64,000 nt of DNA from Paraburkholderia sp. UYCP14C. GTDB lineage: Bacteria > Pseudomonadota > Gammaproteobacteria > Burkholderiales > Burkholderiaceae. A program made the position numbers and the translations under genes. The notes beneath the pieces were generated by a model. It did no database searches and was not told the DNA's origin. It saw only the letters and a program-made list of their open reading frames with translations. The stretch covers positions 20,295 through 84,294 of the forward strand of contig NZ_SELS01000036.1 of NCBI RefSeq assembly GCF_004197395.1, given 5' to 3'. Shown piece by piece: positions 55,484 to 64,000 of this stretch (position 1 is the stretch's first letter; every line of letters begins with the position of its first letter).

Positions 55484-55658
55484 ATATCCCCGCGAGTGCC
55501 GCCGTCGTCGGTCTCCTATTCTGCACTCGATGCCAGAGCCCGGTCTACCGCGCCCCCCCCCGGTTCTGAAACATCCGACGAAACCGCCCTGCCGCTGCCT
55601 CACGGTCGACGCACGCTGCCCGCCCGCTTTTCTACGCTTTTACCTGCGTTGCTGTTCG

Positions 55659-55976
55659 CTATTCCGCCACCGCGCCCACCACCGCCAGCAGGCGGACCGT
55701 GCGCGGCTCGGTCAGCTCGTCGATCAGGTCGGCCACTTCGCACAGCGCGCGAAAGTCCCCCTCGTCGATCTGGTCCGCGTGATTGCGCCGCAATTCTCGC
55801 AATGTTTCGCCCAGACGCCTGAGCGCGTTGGGCGTGCTGTCGATCAGCGGCCAGCAGTGCATCAAATATGCAAGCGATCTTATGCAGCGCGCCTCGCACC
55901 AGGTGTCGAACAGCCGCATGCATATCGAGTCGACCTGCTCGACGACGTTCTCCCGCTCCGACAGATAGCCCATCAT
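55659..55976 (-). CDS. Hypothetical protein (105 aa)
   Basis: A soluble helical protein: MMGYLSERENVVEQVDSICM, RLFDTWCEARCIRSLAYLMH, PNALRRLGETLRELRRNHAD, RALCEVADLIDELTEPRTVR. The pattern suggests an all-alpha fold. I do not recognise a family by name. It lies in line with the kinase genes but 175 bases apart from the next frame. Confidence 0.65.
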   Translation of the reverse strand: MMGYLSERENVVEQVDSICMRLFDTWCEARCIRSLAYLMHCWPLIDSTPNALRRLGETLRELRRNHADQIDEGDFRALCEVADLIDELTEPRTVRLLAVVGAVAE

Positions 55977-56288
55977 GATCCATCAATTCGACATCGCATT
56001 TCGATAGGTCATCATCGTCGAGCGGCACGTGTGTCGCACTCAGCGCAAGCTGGAAAACCAGGGTGAGACATCCTGATTCGCGTGTCAGGAAATCCTTACT
56101 GCCACTCATACGGAAGAGCCCCGCGCCGACGGGCAATGACCTTTAACTGACGTTGGGCATGCCGATTCTGATTCAGGAAGTCCTGACCGCTCAAATCAGC
56201 ACTTCCTGAGATGACATTCCGCCACCGCCGATTGGATGCACGCTCCGATCGCAATAGCATCGAATCATCGTAGATCGAGGGGAAAACC
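55977..56288. other. Spacer between the kinase gene cluster and small plus-strand genes
   Basis: The 312 bases carry no supported gene. GATTCTGATTCAGGAAGTCCTGA and nearby TCAGCACTTCCTGAGATGA share CTTCCTGA-type elements in both orientations (around 56170-56215), a weak inverted pattern that might be an operator. Confidence 0.4.
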
Positions 56289-56534
56289 ATGGCGGGCAAC
56301 AGATCGCTGCGTTCTCAGGTCGAAAAACTCGTTGGCCCGATGCGCGACCGCGGGGCGCGCGTGCGTCTGCTGGACCGCTCCCGTGTGGGTGGAACATGCT
56401 GTGTGCGCATTCAGATCGATCGGCCGACCGGGACCTCTTCACTCTTCCTGTTTCGCCATGCCGACCGCACGTGGCACGTGTTTCCACCGGGCCACCTCCG
56501 CCCGGAAATGGGAATAAGCCGCAGGGCAGCCTGA
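56289..56534 (+). CDS. Small hypothetical protein (81 aa)
   Basis: A basic beta-rich protein: RSQVEKLVGPMRDRGARVRL, TCCVRIQIDRPTGTSSLFLF, RHADRTWHVFPPGHLRPEMG. No signal peptide. I recognise no family. GGGGAAAACC before the ATG is a moderate ribosome site. Followed at 20 bases by another small gene, so the two may be an operon. Confidence 0.55.
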   Translation: MAGNRSLRSQVEKLVGPMRDRGARVRLLDRSRVGGTCCVRIQIDRPTGTSSLFLFRHADRTWHVFPPGHLRPEMGISRRAA

Positions 56535-56553
56535 TCGGCCGCAAGCAAGGGAA

Positions 56554-56769
56554 ATGCATATGCACGACGATGCTTCGGTTTCACTGTCGCAGGACCTGAT
56601 CGAACTGCACGCGTGGCTCAGCGACTGGTACGACTATGTATCCGCCGTGGGCTACATCCATCCGCCCTTCACACTTGATGAAGCGACTGCTGACCGGCTC
56701 GAAGGCTACTTCAAGGCGGGCCTGACGCCAGCCGAGGGTGCATTCCTGTTCTTCGGCATCGTGCATTGA
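56554..56769 (+). CDS. Small acidic hypothetical protein (71 aa)
   Basis: A 71-aa frame MHMHDDASVSLSQDLIELHA, with aromatic-rich WLSDWYDYVSAVGYIHPPFT and a C-terminal Gly/Phe end. A AAGGGAAA site is upstream. Function unknown. Confidence 0.55.
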   Translation: MHMHDDASVSLSQDLIELHAWLSDWYDYVSAVGYIHPPFTLDEATADRLEGYFKAGLTPAEGAFLFFGIVH

Positions 56770-56827
56770 GAGGCGAGCGCTTCCGGTGCTGTAGAGGCTG
56801 TCGCTCCAAAAGCGGAGAAGTCAATCC

Positions 56828-57112
56828 ATGAAACCTCAAATTGTCGGGCGTTATCGCGGATTCGTTATCGAAGCGCACATGGAGCCGCGGGCGGCCCGTT
56901 CGCCCAATGGAATCGCGCCGACCTATCGCGTCACCTGGCTGCTGCGTAGAAGGACGCGAGATCAAGACGTCACCGAAGACTTCGCCGATCCCATCACATA
57001 CGAATCGGAGAGCGTTGCTCTCACGTGCGTCGACCGCAAGGCTCGCGCTCTTATCGATGCCAGGCTGGCGGATCATGCAGATTACGCGTCAGGCAGCGTT
57101 CTTAAATCGTGA
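56828..57112 (+). CDS. Small hypothetical protein (94 aa)
   Basis: Soluble alpha/beta protein: GRYRGFVIEAHMEPRAARS, APTYRVTWLLRRRTRDQDVT, DPITYESESVALTCVDRKAR. The strand-strand-helix order suggests a small compact domain. GGAGAAG lies about 8 bases before the ATG. Function not recognised. Confidence 0.6.
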   Translation: MKPQIVGRYRGFVIEAHMEPRAARSPNGIAPTYRVTWLLRRRTRDQDVTEDFADPITYESESVALTCVDRKARALIDARLADHADYASGSVLKS

Positions 57113-57303
57113 CTGTGGAGAAATTCGACGCATCCTCCACGCCACGGAAACACCTGCTATCCACAAAATGAAGGTGCGCTTCATGCTCTTCTCCCACCCT
57201 CTTCGCGGGTATCGGTTGTTGCTGCTATTGAACGAGTCGATTACGTGAAGTGCCAGTTCGGTACCCGCTCATAGGGTGGTGTGCCCTCCGCTTTGCTGCG
57301 TGC

Positions 57304-57999
57304 TTACGAAGGATTCAACGAATCGCCATAGACATGTACACGTTCACCAACCTGAACGGAAGGCTGCGCGTTGTAGTTGAAGTTTCGATAACTGCCGTCC
57401 TGCATTCTGACTTGTACCTGGTAGGCGGTATCTTTGCGTACTGCATGTTCGATGCTATTGCCGGCAACGCCGCCGCCGACTGCACCCGCTATCGTTGCCA
57501 GAACACGGCCGCGCCCTTGCCCCACCTGATTGCCCAGCAGCCCGCCTGCGACCGCGCCGCCTACTGCGCCGAGCCCGGTGGTCGGCTCAGGCGTCTGGAC
57601 CGCGTTGACGGCGACCACCTCACCTGCATTGGGGTCTGCGGCAATGGACCGAGGTGACGATTGGGGCGCATCACGGTAAGTGTCGTCGTGCGAGTATCTG
57701 GGCGCTGGCGATGACACGCTGCGATGGTGGTGATGAATATCGGGTTCGCTCAGCGTGTTAGTCCGCGTGCCTTGTTGCACCGCATGCGGCTGGGCGGCGT
57801 CGAGCGTTGTGCTGGCTGGCTGTACAGCGACCGAGGCAGTTTGCGCCGCCGGCGGCGTTACCGCCCGGGATGTCGGAAGCAGACCGGTCATGGCGGCAAT
57901 GCCGGTGCCACTCGCGAGAATCACAGCAACGGCGGCTCCGGCGACCAACGGATGAATGCGGCTGCGCTGGGACGAATCAGAAGACAAGTTTGTGTTCAT
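57304..57999 (-). CDS. Glycine-zipper domain protein with N-terminal membrane anchor
   Basis: A 231-aa envelope protein. A single hydrophobic segment at about residues 18-38 (VAGAAVAVILASGTGIAAMT) acts as signal anchor, then a Thr/Ala/Gln-rich linker with DIHHHHRS, and the glycine-zipper (VGGAVAGGLLGNQVGQGRGR, ATIAGAVGGGVAGNSIEHAV) with a beta tail (VQVRMQDGSYRNFNY, VGERVHVYGD). Similar to the lipoprotein at 44497-45114 but without a lipobox. The start at MNTNLSS is chosen; an upstream frame adds a second hydrophobic run that is probably unrelated. Confidence 0.78.
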   Translation of the reverse strand: MNTNLSSDSSQRSRIHPLVAGAAVAVILASGTGIAAMTGLLPTSRAVTPPAAQTASVAVQPASTTLDAAQPHAVQQGTRTNTLSEPDIHHHHRSVSSPAPRYSHDDTYRDAPQSSPRSIAADPNAGEVVAVNAVQTPEPTTGLGAVGGAVAGGLLGNQVGQGRGRVLATIAGAVGGGVAGNSIEHAVRKDTAYQVQVRMQDGSYRNFNYNAQPSVQVGERVHVYGDSLNPS

Positions 58000-58233
58000 T
58001 GCGGGCTCCGTGGTGGGTGTCTGCAAGAACGCCAAAGCCATCAAGCCGGTGGACCCGGCTATTGTGAGATTCGTAAGCAGTTGTAGCTCGCCCGCCAGAA
58101 AATACACGAAAAGGACGAACACCCCCGACACCTGCTGGGTATCACAAAGGCGCGTATCGGGAGGCCGCGCAATAGCGGCTCAAAGGCACGCGCCACCGCG
58201 TCGCGCTGGTCGACGCGCTCTGAACCGGCACGC

Positions 58234-59607
58234 TCACTTCGCCGCAATACAAAACGCCAGCAGCCCGCAAGTGACCTCATCGATGATCTGCTTCATCTCC
58301 GTATACACGGGATGAAACGGCGTCGAATTGTGCTTGCTCCCCCACTCGATCGTATAAGAGAACACTTTCGCCTTCTTGGCATCGATGATGTGGCGGCTGT
58401 ACGCGTAGTCGTCGGAGGTGCCGGCCGTCGGATAGAGGCTCATCGACTGCTCGGTCTTGTACACGCGTCCGCGCGACGCCTTGATCGCGTCGCGCATTTC
58501 GTTGGCAAGTCCGACCGCGATTTTCCTGTCCTCCGCTTCGATGTACTCGCGATACGCCTGGTCGTTCGCGATACCGCGTTTGCCATCGTACGCGGGGTTC
58601 TGGAAGTTCATGTCGGGATGGCTGCTCTGGTCCTCGTCATCACCCCAGTTGTACAGGATGTCTTCCGAAAAGCTGTGCAGATCGACGAAATACTGGATGT
58701 GCGGATACGTATCGAACATCCACACAGCGTTCTTCGTCTCCGGCTCCGACTCGGCCGACGGTCCAATATAAACCTGGTAGTCGCAAGGATCGGTGGAATT
58801 CTGAATGGGACACTCCGGATCGAAGTATTGCGGGAAATTCCACAAGAAATTGTAGTTGCGGTTGATATCCACGCCGCAACACTGCGGCTCCGTATGCCCC
58901 GCAGGCGCGGGCCGCCGGTTCTTGCGCCACATCGACTCCGCAGTCATGCTGTAATGCCGTCCATCAGGATTGGCTTGTGGAAACACAAAAAGGTCTTTAG
59001 TTTCTATAACGTTCTTGATATCCGCCGCGTCGAATGTGCGGGTGCCGATCGTGATCGGCGTGTTGGTTCGATACGCATTCGAAAGCAGTTGCACAAAATG
59101 AATCAGGATATCTGGACTTCCCCATTCGCGTGCATGCACGCCGCCCAGAAAATAGATGCCGGGACGCTTCGCGCCGCCGCCTTTTGCGATCTTCAGCGCG
59201 TGACAGATGCGCTTCTCCCAGGTCGGATGAGGCAGCTCGATCAGTTGCGTGAAGCTGTCGTTGGGCGCGGCGCTCTCAGCGGCGAGCGCGGCTTCCACCT
59301 GGTCGACATCGAGATACGCCGTGGCCGCCGCCACCGACAATGCGTCGGCCGTGTGCGGCACCGCCGTCCGTGCGCGCGCCTCCGACTGCCGCACCTTGCC
59401 TTGTGCGTCCGCGTCCTCCAACTGCTGGACCTTATACCCCGCCGCCGTAAGCGCCGCGGTCTGCTCACCGGTTATGTGCACGTCGACACTGTAGCCGTCG
59501 GCAACCTTTTCGATCGTGTGGCGCGCGACCGTGACCTTGTACTTCGTCACGAGATGTGCCAATGCAGCGAAATCTTTTCCTGTGACACGAGCGTGATATA
59601 GGGACAT
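58234..59607 (-). CDS. M14-family zinc carboxypeptidase
   Basis: A 457-aa metallopeptidase. Zn ligands H158 and E161 in VHAREWGS, and the third His in VDLHSFSEDILYNWGDD. The substrate-binding NRN in GVDINRNYNFLW, and the catalytic Glu in TIEWGSKHNSTPF near the C-terminus. AAGGAG lies 7 bases before the chosen ATG. An N-terminal ~110-residue domain precedes the peptidase (DALSVAAATAYLDVDQVEAA as linker). There is no signal peptide, so export is unclear; it would remove C-terminal residues from peptides. Some relatives act on murein peptides. Confidence 0.9.
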   Translation of the reverse strand: MSLYHARVTGKDFAALAHLVTKYKVTVARHTIEKVADGYSVDVHITGEQTAALTAAGYKVQQLEDADAQGKVRQSEARARTAVPHTADALSVAAATAYLDVDQVEAALAAESAAPNDSFTQLIELPHPTWEKRICHALKIAKGGGAKRPGIYFLGGVHAREWGSPDILIHFVQLLSNAYRTNTPITIGTRTFDAADIKNVIETKDLFVFPQANPDGRHYSMTAESMWRKNRRPAPAGHTEPQCCGVDINRNYNFLWNFPQYFDPECPIQNSTDPCDYQVYIGPSAESEPETKNAVWMFDTYPHIQYFVDLHSFSEDILYNWGDDEDQSSHPDMNFQNPAYDGKRGIANDQAYREYIEAEDRKIAVGLANEMRDAIKASRGRVYKTEQSMSLYPTAGTSDDYAYSRHIIDAKKAKVFSYTIEWGSKHNSTPFHPVYTEMKQIIDEVTCGLLAFCIAAK

Positions 59608-59967
59608 TTCGATCTCCTTTGACACATGGCCGGTCGTTCATATCCAGAACGGGGAGCGAGTCGAATATTTCAATTGCGATACGGCGCACCGCACGGAAAC
59701 GTTAAGCGTAAGCGTTTCGTACCGTGCATCGTTTGATGCCCGACGCACCATAGATCAGTTTGCGCGAGCCATTTCCGCACACAAAGGCAAAGTTGCGTCT
59801 ATCGATGCTGCATCGCAAGAATTCCGGCCTCGCGCGGCCAGATAAGGCCGGAACGCCAACACCCGTTGAGTTGATGACCTCACGGATGAGGGATTGCGCG
59901 AATCGGCCCAACGAAAGCACCGGTCAATATACGGAGTGAAATTCGAGCTTCGGATAAAAGACCACTG
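59608..59967. other. Spacer between peptidase and LysR genes
   Basis: A short minus-strand frame (59702-59920) ends in NFAFVCGNGSRKLIYGASG but has no known domain. Nothing else is supported. Promoters for the peptidase gene should lie on the left side. Confidence 0.4.
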
Positions 59968-60876
59968 TCACTTACCCACGCGCTGACGCATCGCGTCAGC
60001 CACCGCGCCACGCACGCATTCGGTGAGCAACTCCGACGCGCGCGTGCGCGACGCGTCGCCCGGCCGTGCAATCACAAGCGGCTGTATCACGCTTACTTCA
60101 CGAATCGGTCGCTCGACGACGAGCGGCGTCTGCGCCGCCGTCGAACTTTGCGTGATCAGCATCGATACGCCCAGACCGTTTGCCACCATCGCTCGCACGA
60201 GTTCGATCGATGCGGCCCGGTACCGCACGTCGGGCGAGATGCCGTGCTGCCAGAACGGCGCCATCAGAAAGTCCCGGCTTTGCGGCAGGTCGATCTGGAT
60301 AAAAGGCTGCGAGGCAAGCTCGTGCAGCGAGACCGCGCGCCGCCTGGCAAGCGGCGAGTCGCCCGGTAAGAGCGCGTAGGGCTTGAGTTCGGCGAGGCAT
60401 TCGCGATCGATATCACGGGGCAGACCGACGTCGTACATAAGCGCGAGGTCGATCTGACGCTTGTGCAGCCATTCTTCGAGTTGCGCCAGATCGCCTTCAC
60501 GAAACTGCACGGTGAGACCCGGATAGCGCGTCTGCGCGAGTTTGAGCACCCTTGGCAGGTAGATGGGCGCGATAGTACGAAAAACGCCGAGTTGCACAAG
60601 GCCACGATCGGCTTCCCCGACGTCGTCGGTGGCGAATGCCGATGCAGACGCGAGCAAGTGACGCGCCTCTGCCAGCTTCCTTTCGCCGAATTGTGTAAGG
60701 GTCATGCGCGTGCCCGCGCCACGCGTGAAGAGTGGCGCGTCGAAGAGCGTTTCCAGTTCGCGAATCGCCACGGAGATGGAAGGCTGCGACACATTCAGAT
60801 GCTTCGCCGCGGTCGTCGTACTACCCATCTCGGCTGCGGTGACGAAGTAGCGCAGCAATCTGAGCGACAAGGCCAT
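59968..60876 (-). CDS. LysR-family transcriptional regulator
   Basis: A 302-aa LTTR: winged helix at about residues 1-62 (LRYFVTAAEMGSTTTAAKHL, SQPSISVAIRELETLFDAPL), then the periplasmic-binding-protein-like effector domain (QLGVFRTIAPIYLPRVLKLA, LYDVGLPRDIDREC-like hinge). Divergent from the CaiB-type gene at 60985 with 108 AT-rich bases between them, the classic LTTR arrangement, so it probably activates the caiB-acd-etf operon. The inducer is unknown. Confidence 0.88.
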   Translation of the reverse strand: MALSLRLLRYFVTAAEMGSTTTAAKHLNVSQPSISVAIRELETLFDAPLFTRGAGTRMTLTQFGERKLAEARHLLASASAFATDDVGEADRGLVQLGVFRTIAPIYLPRVLKLAQTRYPGLTVQFREGDLAQLEEWLHKRQIDLALMYDVGLPRDIDRECLAELKPYALLPGDSPLARRRAVSLHELASQPFIQIDLPQSRDFLMAPFWQHGISPDVRYRAASIELVRAMVANGLGVSMLITQSSTAAQTPLVVERPIREVSVIQPLVIARPGDASRTRASELLTECVRGAVADAMRQRVGK

Positions 60877-60984
60877 TAAATTTTCGTATAACAGTTAATT
60901 TATTCCAGTATTTTATCTTATTGGCTGCACGGCTCAGAATCGGTTCACCAGCTAAATGGGCTGGCTGTTCTGGAGGAAGACGCT

Positions 60985-62217
60985 GTGACACTGCCCGCGC
61001 TGCCGCTCGACGGCATTCGTGTGATCGACTTTTCCCGCGTGCTGGCGGGGCCGCTTTGCTCCGCATTGCTCGGCGACCTGGGCGCCGAAGTCATCAAGAT
61101 CGAGCCGCCCACAGGGGACGACTACCGCGCAATTGGTCCGTTCTCTGGAGGCGAAAGCGGTCTCTTCAATGCGATGAACCGCAACAAGCAGAGTATCGTG
61201 ATCGACCTCAAGCGCGACGAAGGGCGTGCGCTCGCCCAGGCACTCTGCGCGCAGGCCGATGTCGTCGTGGAGAACTTCCGGCCAGGCGTGGCCGAGCGTC
61301 TTGGCATCGGTTACGCCGAGCTATCCGCGCAACATCCCGCACTCGTCTACGCGAGCGTGTCGGGTTTCGGCCAGACCGGTCCCGAGTCGCATCGTCCGGC
61401 GTACGACATCATTCTGCAGGCCATGTGCGGACTGATGGATGCGACCGGCTCGCCCGACGGTGCGCCGACTTTGGTGGGCGATTCGATCTCGGATGTGGTC
61501 AGCGGCATTTTTGCGTCATGGGGTGTGCTGGCCGCCTTGCTGGCGCGCGAGCGCACTGGCAAAGGGACGCTGGTGGACGTATCGATGTTCGACGCGACAC
61601 TCAGCCTCACTGCGGGTCTCGTCGCCCGTTATGCGACAAATGGCGTCGCTCCGCGGCGCGTGGGCAACCGGCATGCGTCGTCGGCGCCATTCGGGGCCTA
61701 TCGTGCGAAAGACGGCTATTTCGTGGTGGCGGTGCTGAACAACCGTTTGTTCGAGCGCTTCGCGCAGACGATCGGCCAGCGTGAACTGATCGACGACCTC
61801 CGCTTTACCGACGATGCGACGCGCAGCGATAACGAAACCGCGTTGCGCGTTTGCATCGAGTCCTGGTCCGGCACCCGCAGCATCGCGGAAGTCAACGCGT
61901 GCTTGAGCGCGGCGGGAATTCCGGTCGCACCGATTCAGAACATCAGCGAAGCGCTGGAATGCGAGCAGGCGCGTGAGCGCGGCCTGCTGGTCGAAACGAA
62001 GGGCGCAGACGGCGCGACGGTGCGCCTGCCAAGGCAGCCGGTCCACTTCTCCGCGTGGCCCGCCACGCGAACCACGCGTGCGCCCGGGCTGGGTGAACAC
62101 ACGCAGGCAGTGCTCGAAAAATATCTCGGTCTGGATGGCGCTCGCATCGCCGAATTGCGCACGAGTGGCGTGCTGGGTAGGGGCAAAGACATGATTCAGG
62201 AGACGAACAATGCTTAA
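60985..62217 (+). CDS. CaiB/BaiF-type CoA-transferase (family III)
   Basis: A 410-aa enzyme: GIRVIDFSRVLAGPLCSALL, GDLGAEVIKIEPPTGDDYR, NAMNRNKQSIVIDLKRDEGR, then the catalytic Asp in RPAYDIILQA. GTG start with GGAGG eight bases upstream. It moves CoA between acyl groups, here probably onto an acid that the next-door acyl-CoA dehydrogenase then oxidises. The final codons overlap the start of that gene by 8 bases. The substrate cannot be told from sequence. Confidence 0.9.
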   Translation: MTLPALPLDGIRVIDFSRVLAGPLCSALLGDLGAEVIKIEPPTGDDYRAIGPFSGGESGLFNAMNRNKQSIVIDLKRDEGRALAQALCAQADVVVENFRPGVAERLGIGYAELSAQHPALVYASVSGFGQTGPESHRPAYDIILQAMCGLMDATGSPDGAPTLVGDSISDVVSGIFASWGVLAALLARERTGKGTLVDVSMFDATLSLTAGLVARYATNGVAPRRVGNRHASSAPFGAYRAKDGYFVVAVLNNRLFERFAQTIGQRELIDDLRFTDDATRSDNETALRVCIESWSGTRSIAEVNACLSAAGIPVAPIQNISEALECEQARERGLLVETKGADGATVRLPRQPVHFSAWPATRTTRAPGLGEHTQAVLEKYLGLDGARIAELRTSGVLGRGKDMIQETNNA

Positions 62218-63349
62218 ACGTATGGGTGTGACCGACGCGGACTACGAGATTGCGGAAGCCATCCGGCGCTATGCGCAAGCGGAACTCGCGCCGCACGCTG
62301 CACAAGTCGACCGCGACGAAATCTCCACGACCCGCTATGTGCCGGCGCTTGCCGAACTGGGCGTGCTTGGCATGAATCTGCCGGAGCGTTGGGGCGGTAT
62401 CGGCGCATCGCCTGCCGCCATCATTCTTGCACTCGCGGAGATCGCAGCTGCGTGCGCGTCGACATCATCGATGATCGGCGCCCACTATCTCGCGACCGAT
62501 TCGGTCCTGATCGGTGGAGACGATGCACTGCGCGCGCGCTATCTGCCCGATGCGGCGAATGGCACGAAGCTCGGCGCATTCGCGCTGACCGAGCCGCAAG
62601 CCGGCTCGAACCCGGCAGGAATGAAGACGGTCGCAATTCGCGAGGGCGATGGCTATCGTCTGCGCGGCGTTAAACATTTCATTTCCAACGCGGCGGCGGC
62701 CCAATTCATCGTGGTCTATGCGAAGACCGCGCCCGAACTCGGCACACGCGGAATCAGCGCTTTCGTCGTGGACCGCGATACACCCGGCGTGTCTGTATCG
62801 GCGCCGGAGAAGCTGATGGGTATTCGCGGCGCGCCGGCGCATGAGATCGCGCTCGATTGCTACGTCCCGGCCGTCAACCGTCTGGGTGAAGAAGGCACGG
62901 GCTTTCGCACGGCCATGAAAGTACTCGACAACAGTCGCCTCGACGTGGCGGCGACCAGCCTCGGTCTTGCCGAAGCCGCGCTAGCCGATGCCGTCGAATG
63001 GGCCAGGACGCGGCATGTCGGCAACGAGCCGCTCGCGGCAAAGCAAGGGCTGCAATGGAAATTCGCAGACATGAAAACGCAACTCGAAGCTGCATGGCTT
63101 CTGACGCTGCAAGCGGCCGCGCGGCGCGCGGCAGGAGAACCGTTCACGGACGCGGCTTCGATCGCGAAGCTCTACGCATCGGAGATGGTCGGATTCGTTA
63201 CCGATGCCGCGTTGCAGATGCATGGCGGCTACGGCTTCACGCGTGAGATGCGGATCGAGCGTCTCGTACGTGACGCGCGAATTCTCCGCATCTACGAAGG
63301 GTCGTCAGAGATTCAGCGCACCGTGATTGCGCGATCGGTTCTGATGTAA
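62210..63349 (+). CDS. Acyl-CoA dehydrogenase
   Basis: A 379-aa ACAD: N-terminal helical domain, the FAD/middle domain with LGAFALTEPQAGSNPAGMKT and the C-terminal helical domain with the catalytic Glu in RILRIYEGSSEIQRTVIARS. Its start lies inside the CaiB gene end (ATGCTTAA overlap), so it is translationally coupled. Electrons pass to EtfB/EtfA, whose first gene follows at 29 bases. Length and motifs fit short-chain ACADs; the substrate is unknown. Confidence 0.93.
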   Translation: MLKRMGVTDADYEIAEAIRRYAQAELAPHAAQVDRDEISTTRYVPALAELGVLGMNLPERWGGIGASPAAIILALAEIAAACASTSSMIGAHYLATDSVLIGGDDALRARYLPDAANGTKLGAFALTEPQAGSNPAGMKTVAIREGDGYRLRGVKHFISNAAAAQFIVVYAKTAPELGTRGISAFVVDRDTPGVSVSAPEKLMGIRGAPAHEIALDCYVPAVNRLGEEGTGFRTAMKVLDNSRLDVAATSLGLAEAALADAVEWARTRHVGNEPLAAKQGLQWKFADMKTQLEAAWLLTLQAAARRAAGEPFTDAASIAKLYASEMVGFVTDAALQMHGGYGFTREMRIERLVRDARILRIYEGSSEIQRTVIARSVLM

Positions 63350-63377
63350 CGACAGTCAATGACAGGAGAGAAAGAGC

Positions 63378-64000
63378 GTGAAATTTCTGGTGGCGGTGAA
63401 GCGTGTCGTTGATGCCAATATCAAGGTGAGCGTGAAGTCGGATGGGACGGGCGTCGACATCGCGAACGTGAAAATGTCGATGAACCCGTTCGACGAGATC
63501 GCGGTTGAAGAGGCCGTGCGTCTGCGGGAAGCGGGTGTCGCCACCGAAGTGATCGCGGTGTCGGCCGGTGTGACGCAATCGCAAGAAACGTTGCGCACCG
63601 CGCTCGCGATCGGTGCGGACCGCGCGATCCTGATCGAATCGAACGAAGACCTGCAGCCGCTGGCAGTCGCGAAGCTGCTCAAGGCGCTGGTCGACAAGGA
63701 ACAGCCGCAACTGGTGATTCTCGGCAAGCAGGCCATCGACGACGATTCGAACCAGACCGGCCAGATGCTCGCCGCGCTGGCGAATCTGCCGCAGGCGACG
63801 TTCGCGTCGAAAGTTGTCGTGGCGGACGGCAAAGCGACGGTGTCGCGTGAAGTCGATGGCGGCGCGGAAACGCTGTCGCTGACGCTGCCCGCTGTGGTCA
63901 CGACCGATCTGCGCCTCAATGAGCCGCGCTACGTGACGCTGCCGAACATCATGAAGGCGAAGAAAAAGCCGTTGGAAACGATCAAACCCGAAGATCTCGG
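63378..64000 (+). CDS. etfB: Electron transfer flavoprotein beta subunit (cut by the window edge)
   Basis: The first 207 residues of Etf[84 protein letters not shown] start after AGGAG. With EtfA, expected just beyond the edge, it carries electrons from the upstream acyl-CoA dehydrogenase to the quinone pool. It ends at the window boundary, so the C-terminal ~40 residues are missing here. Confidence 0.95.
   Translation, partial: MKFLVAVKRVVDANIKVSVKSDGTGVDIANVKMSMNPFDEIAVEEAVRLREAGVATEVIAVSAGVTQSQETLRTALAIGADRAILIESNEDLQPLAVAKLLKALVDKEQPQLVILGKQAIDDDSNQTGQMLAALANLPQATFASKVVVADGKATVSREVDGGAETLSLTLPAVVTTDLRLNEPRYVTLPNIMKAKKKPLETIKPEDL

Noticed and set aside
59702-59920. Small minus-strand frame with a NFAFVCGNGSRKLIYG-like end
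   Set aside because: No ribosome site, no recognised domain and no conserved context; kept only as a note in the spacer.
1-64000. tRNA or rRNA genes
   Set aside because: I saw no cloverleaf-like segment with a TTCGA-type T-loop and no rRNA-like stretch, but this was checked only by eye; a tRNA-finding program would be decisive.

Overview
The window looks like a piece of a Burkholderiaceae genome, most likely Paraburkholderia or Caballeronia. The evidence is high GC, many RR/AR-rich antisense frames, a DUF4148-type secreted protein, PRC-barrel and glycine-zipper envelope proteins, and sulfonate genes that resemble the Cupriavidus/Burkholderia ise and sau loci. Genus and replicon cannot be fixed from sequence alone.

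Layout. 1-6.1 kb is gene-poor. It holds small regulators, secreted or hypothetical proteins, and clear decay: a frameshifted PRC-barrel paralogue of an intact copy at 5632-6096, and a HAMP-kinase fragment. 6.9-33.8 kb is a large C2-organosulfonate catabolic block. In order it contains a taurine-type ABC importer (tauCAB); TauR; a TauX-like protein; Xsc; Pta and a TauE/SafE exporter; a CobT-like/CobS-like vWA plus AAA+ pair; an amino-acid permease and a TauY-like FAD oxidoreductase; an IclR regulator, GMC oxidoreductase and MFS transporter that fit isethionate use (iseR/iseJ/iseU); a COG0523 (CobW-type) remnant; a beta-hydroxyacid dehydrogenase; and sauU-sauT-sauS with divergent sauR for sulfoacetate.

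How it works together (inference from families). Taurine (TauXY), isethionate (IseJ) and sulfoacetate (SauT then SauS) would all be converted to sulfoacetaldehyde. Xsc then releases sulfite and acetyl phosphate, Pta makes acetyl-CoA, and TauE/SafE exports sulfite. No sulfite dehydrogenase, taurine aminotransferase or IseK-type cytochrome was found in the window.

33.8-44.4 kb is an accessory zone. It has a truncated IS110-like transposase, an intact MarR/MFS pair, Tn3-type transposase fragments in both orientations, a SWIM-protein stub, an IS110-type transposase broken by an exact 43-bp tandem duplication, Tn7-like (TnsA/TnsB) remnants, a ParE/ParD-type module, a tandem ~54-bp repeat and a perfect 23-bp inverted repeat.

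44.5-64 kb returns to ordinary chromosome-like content: a glycine-zipper lipoprotein, a 2-oxoacid dehydrogenase operon (E1alpha, E1beta, E2, no E3), a periplasmic binding protein translationally coupled to a hybrid kinase, a second kinase/NarL-type regulator pair, small hypothetical genes, an M14 carboxypeptidase, a LysR regulator, and a CaiB-type CoA-transferase/acyl-CoA dehydrogenase/etfB operon that runs off the right edge.
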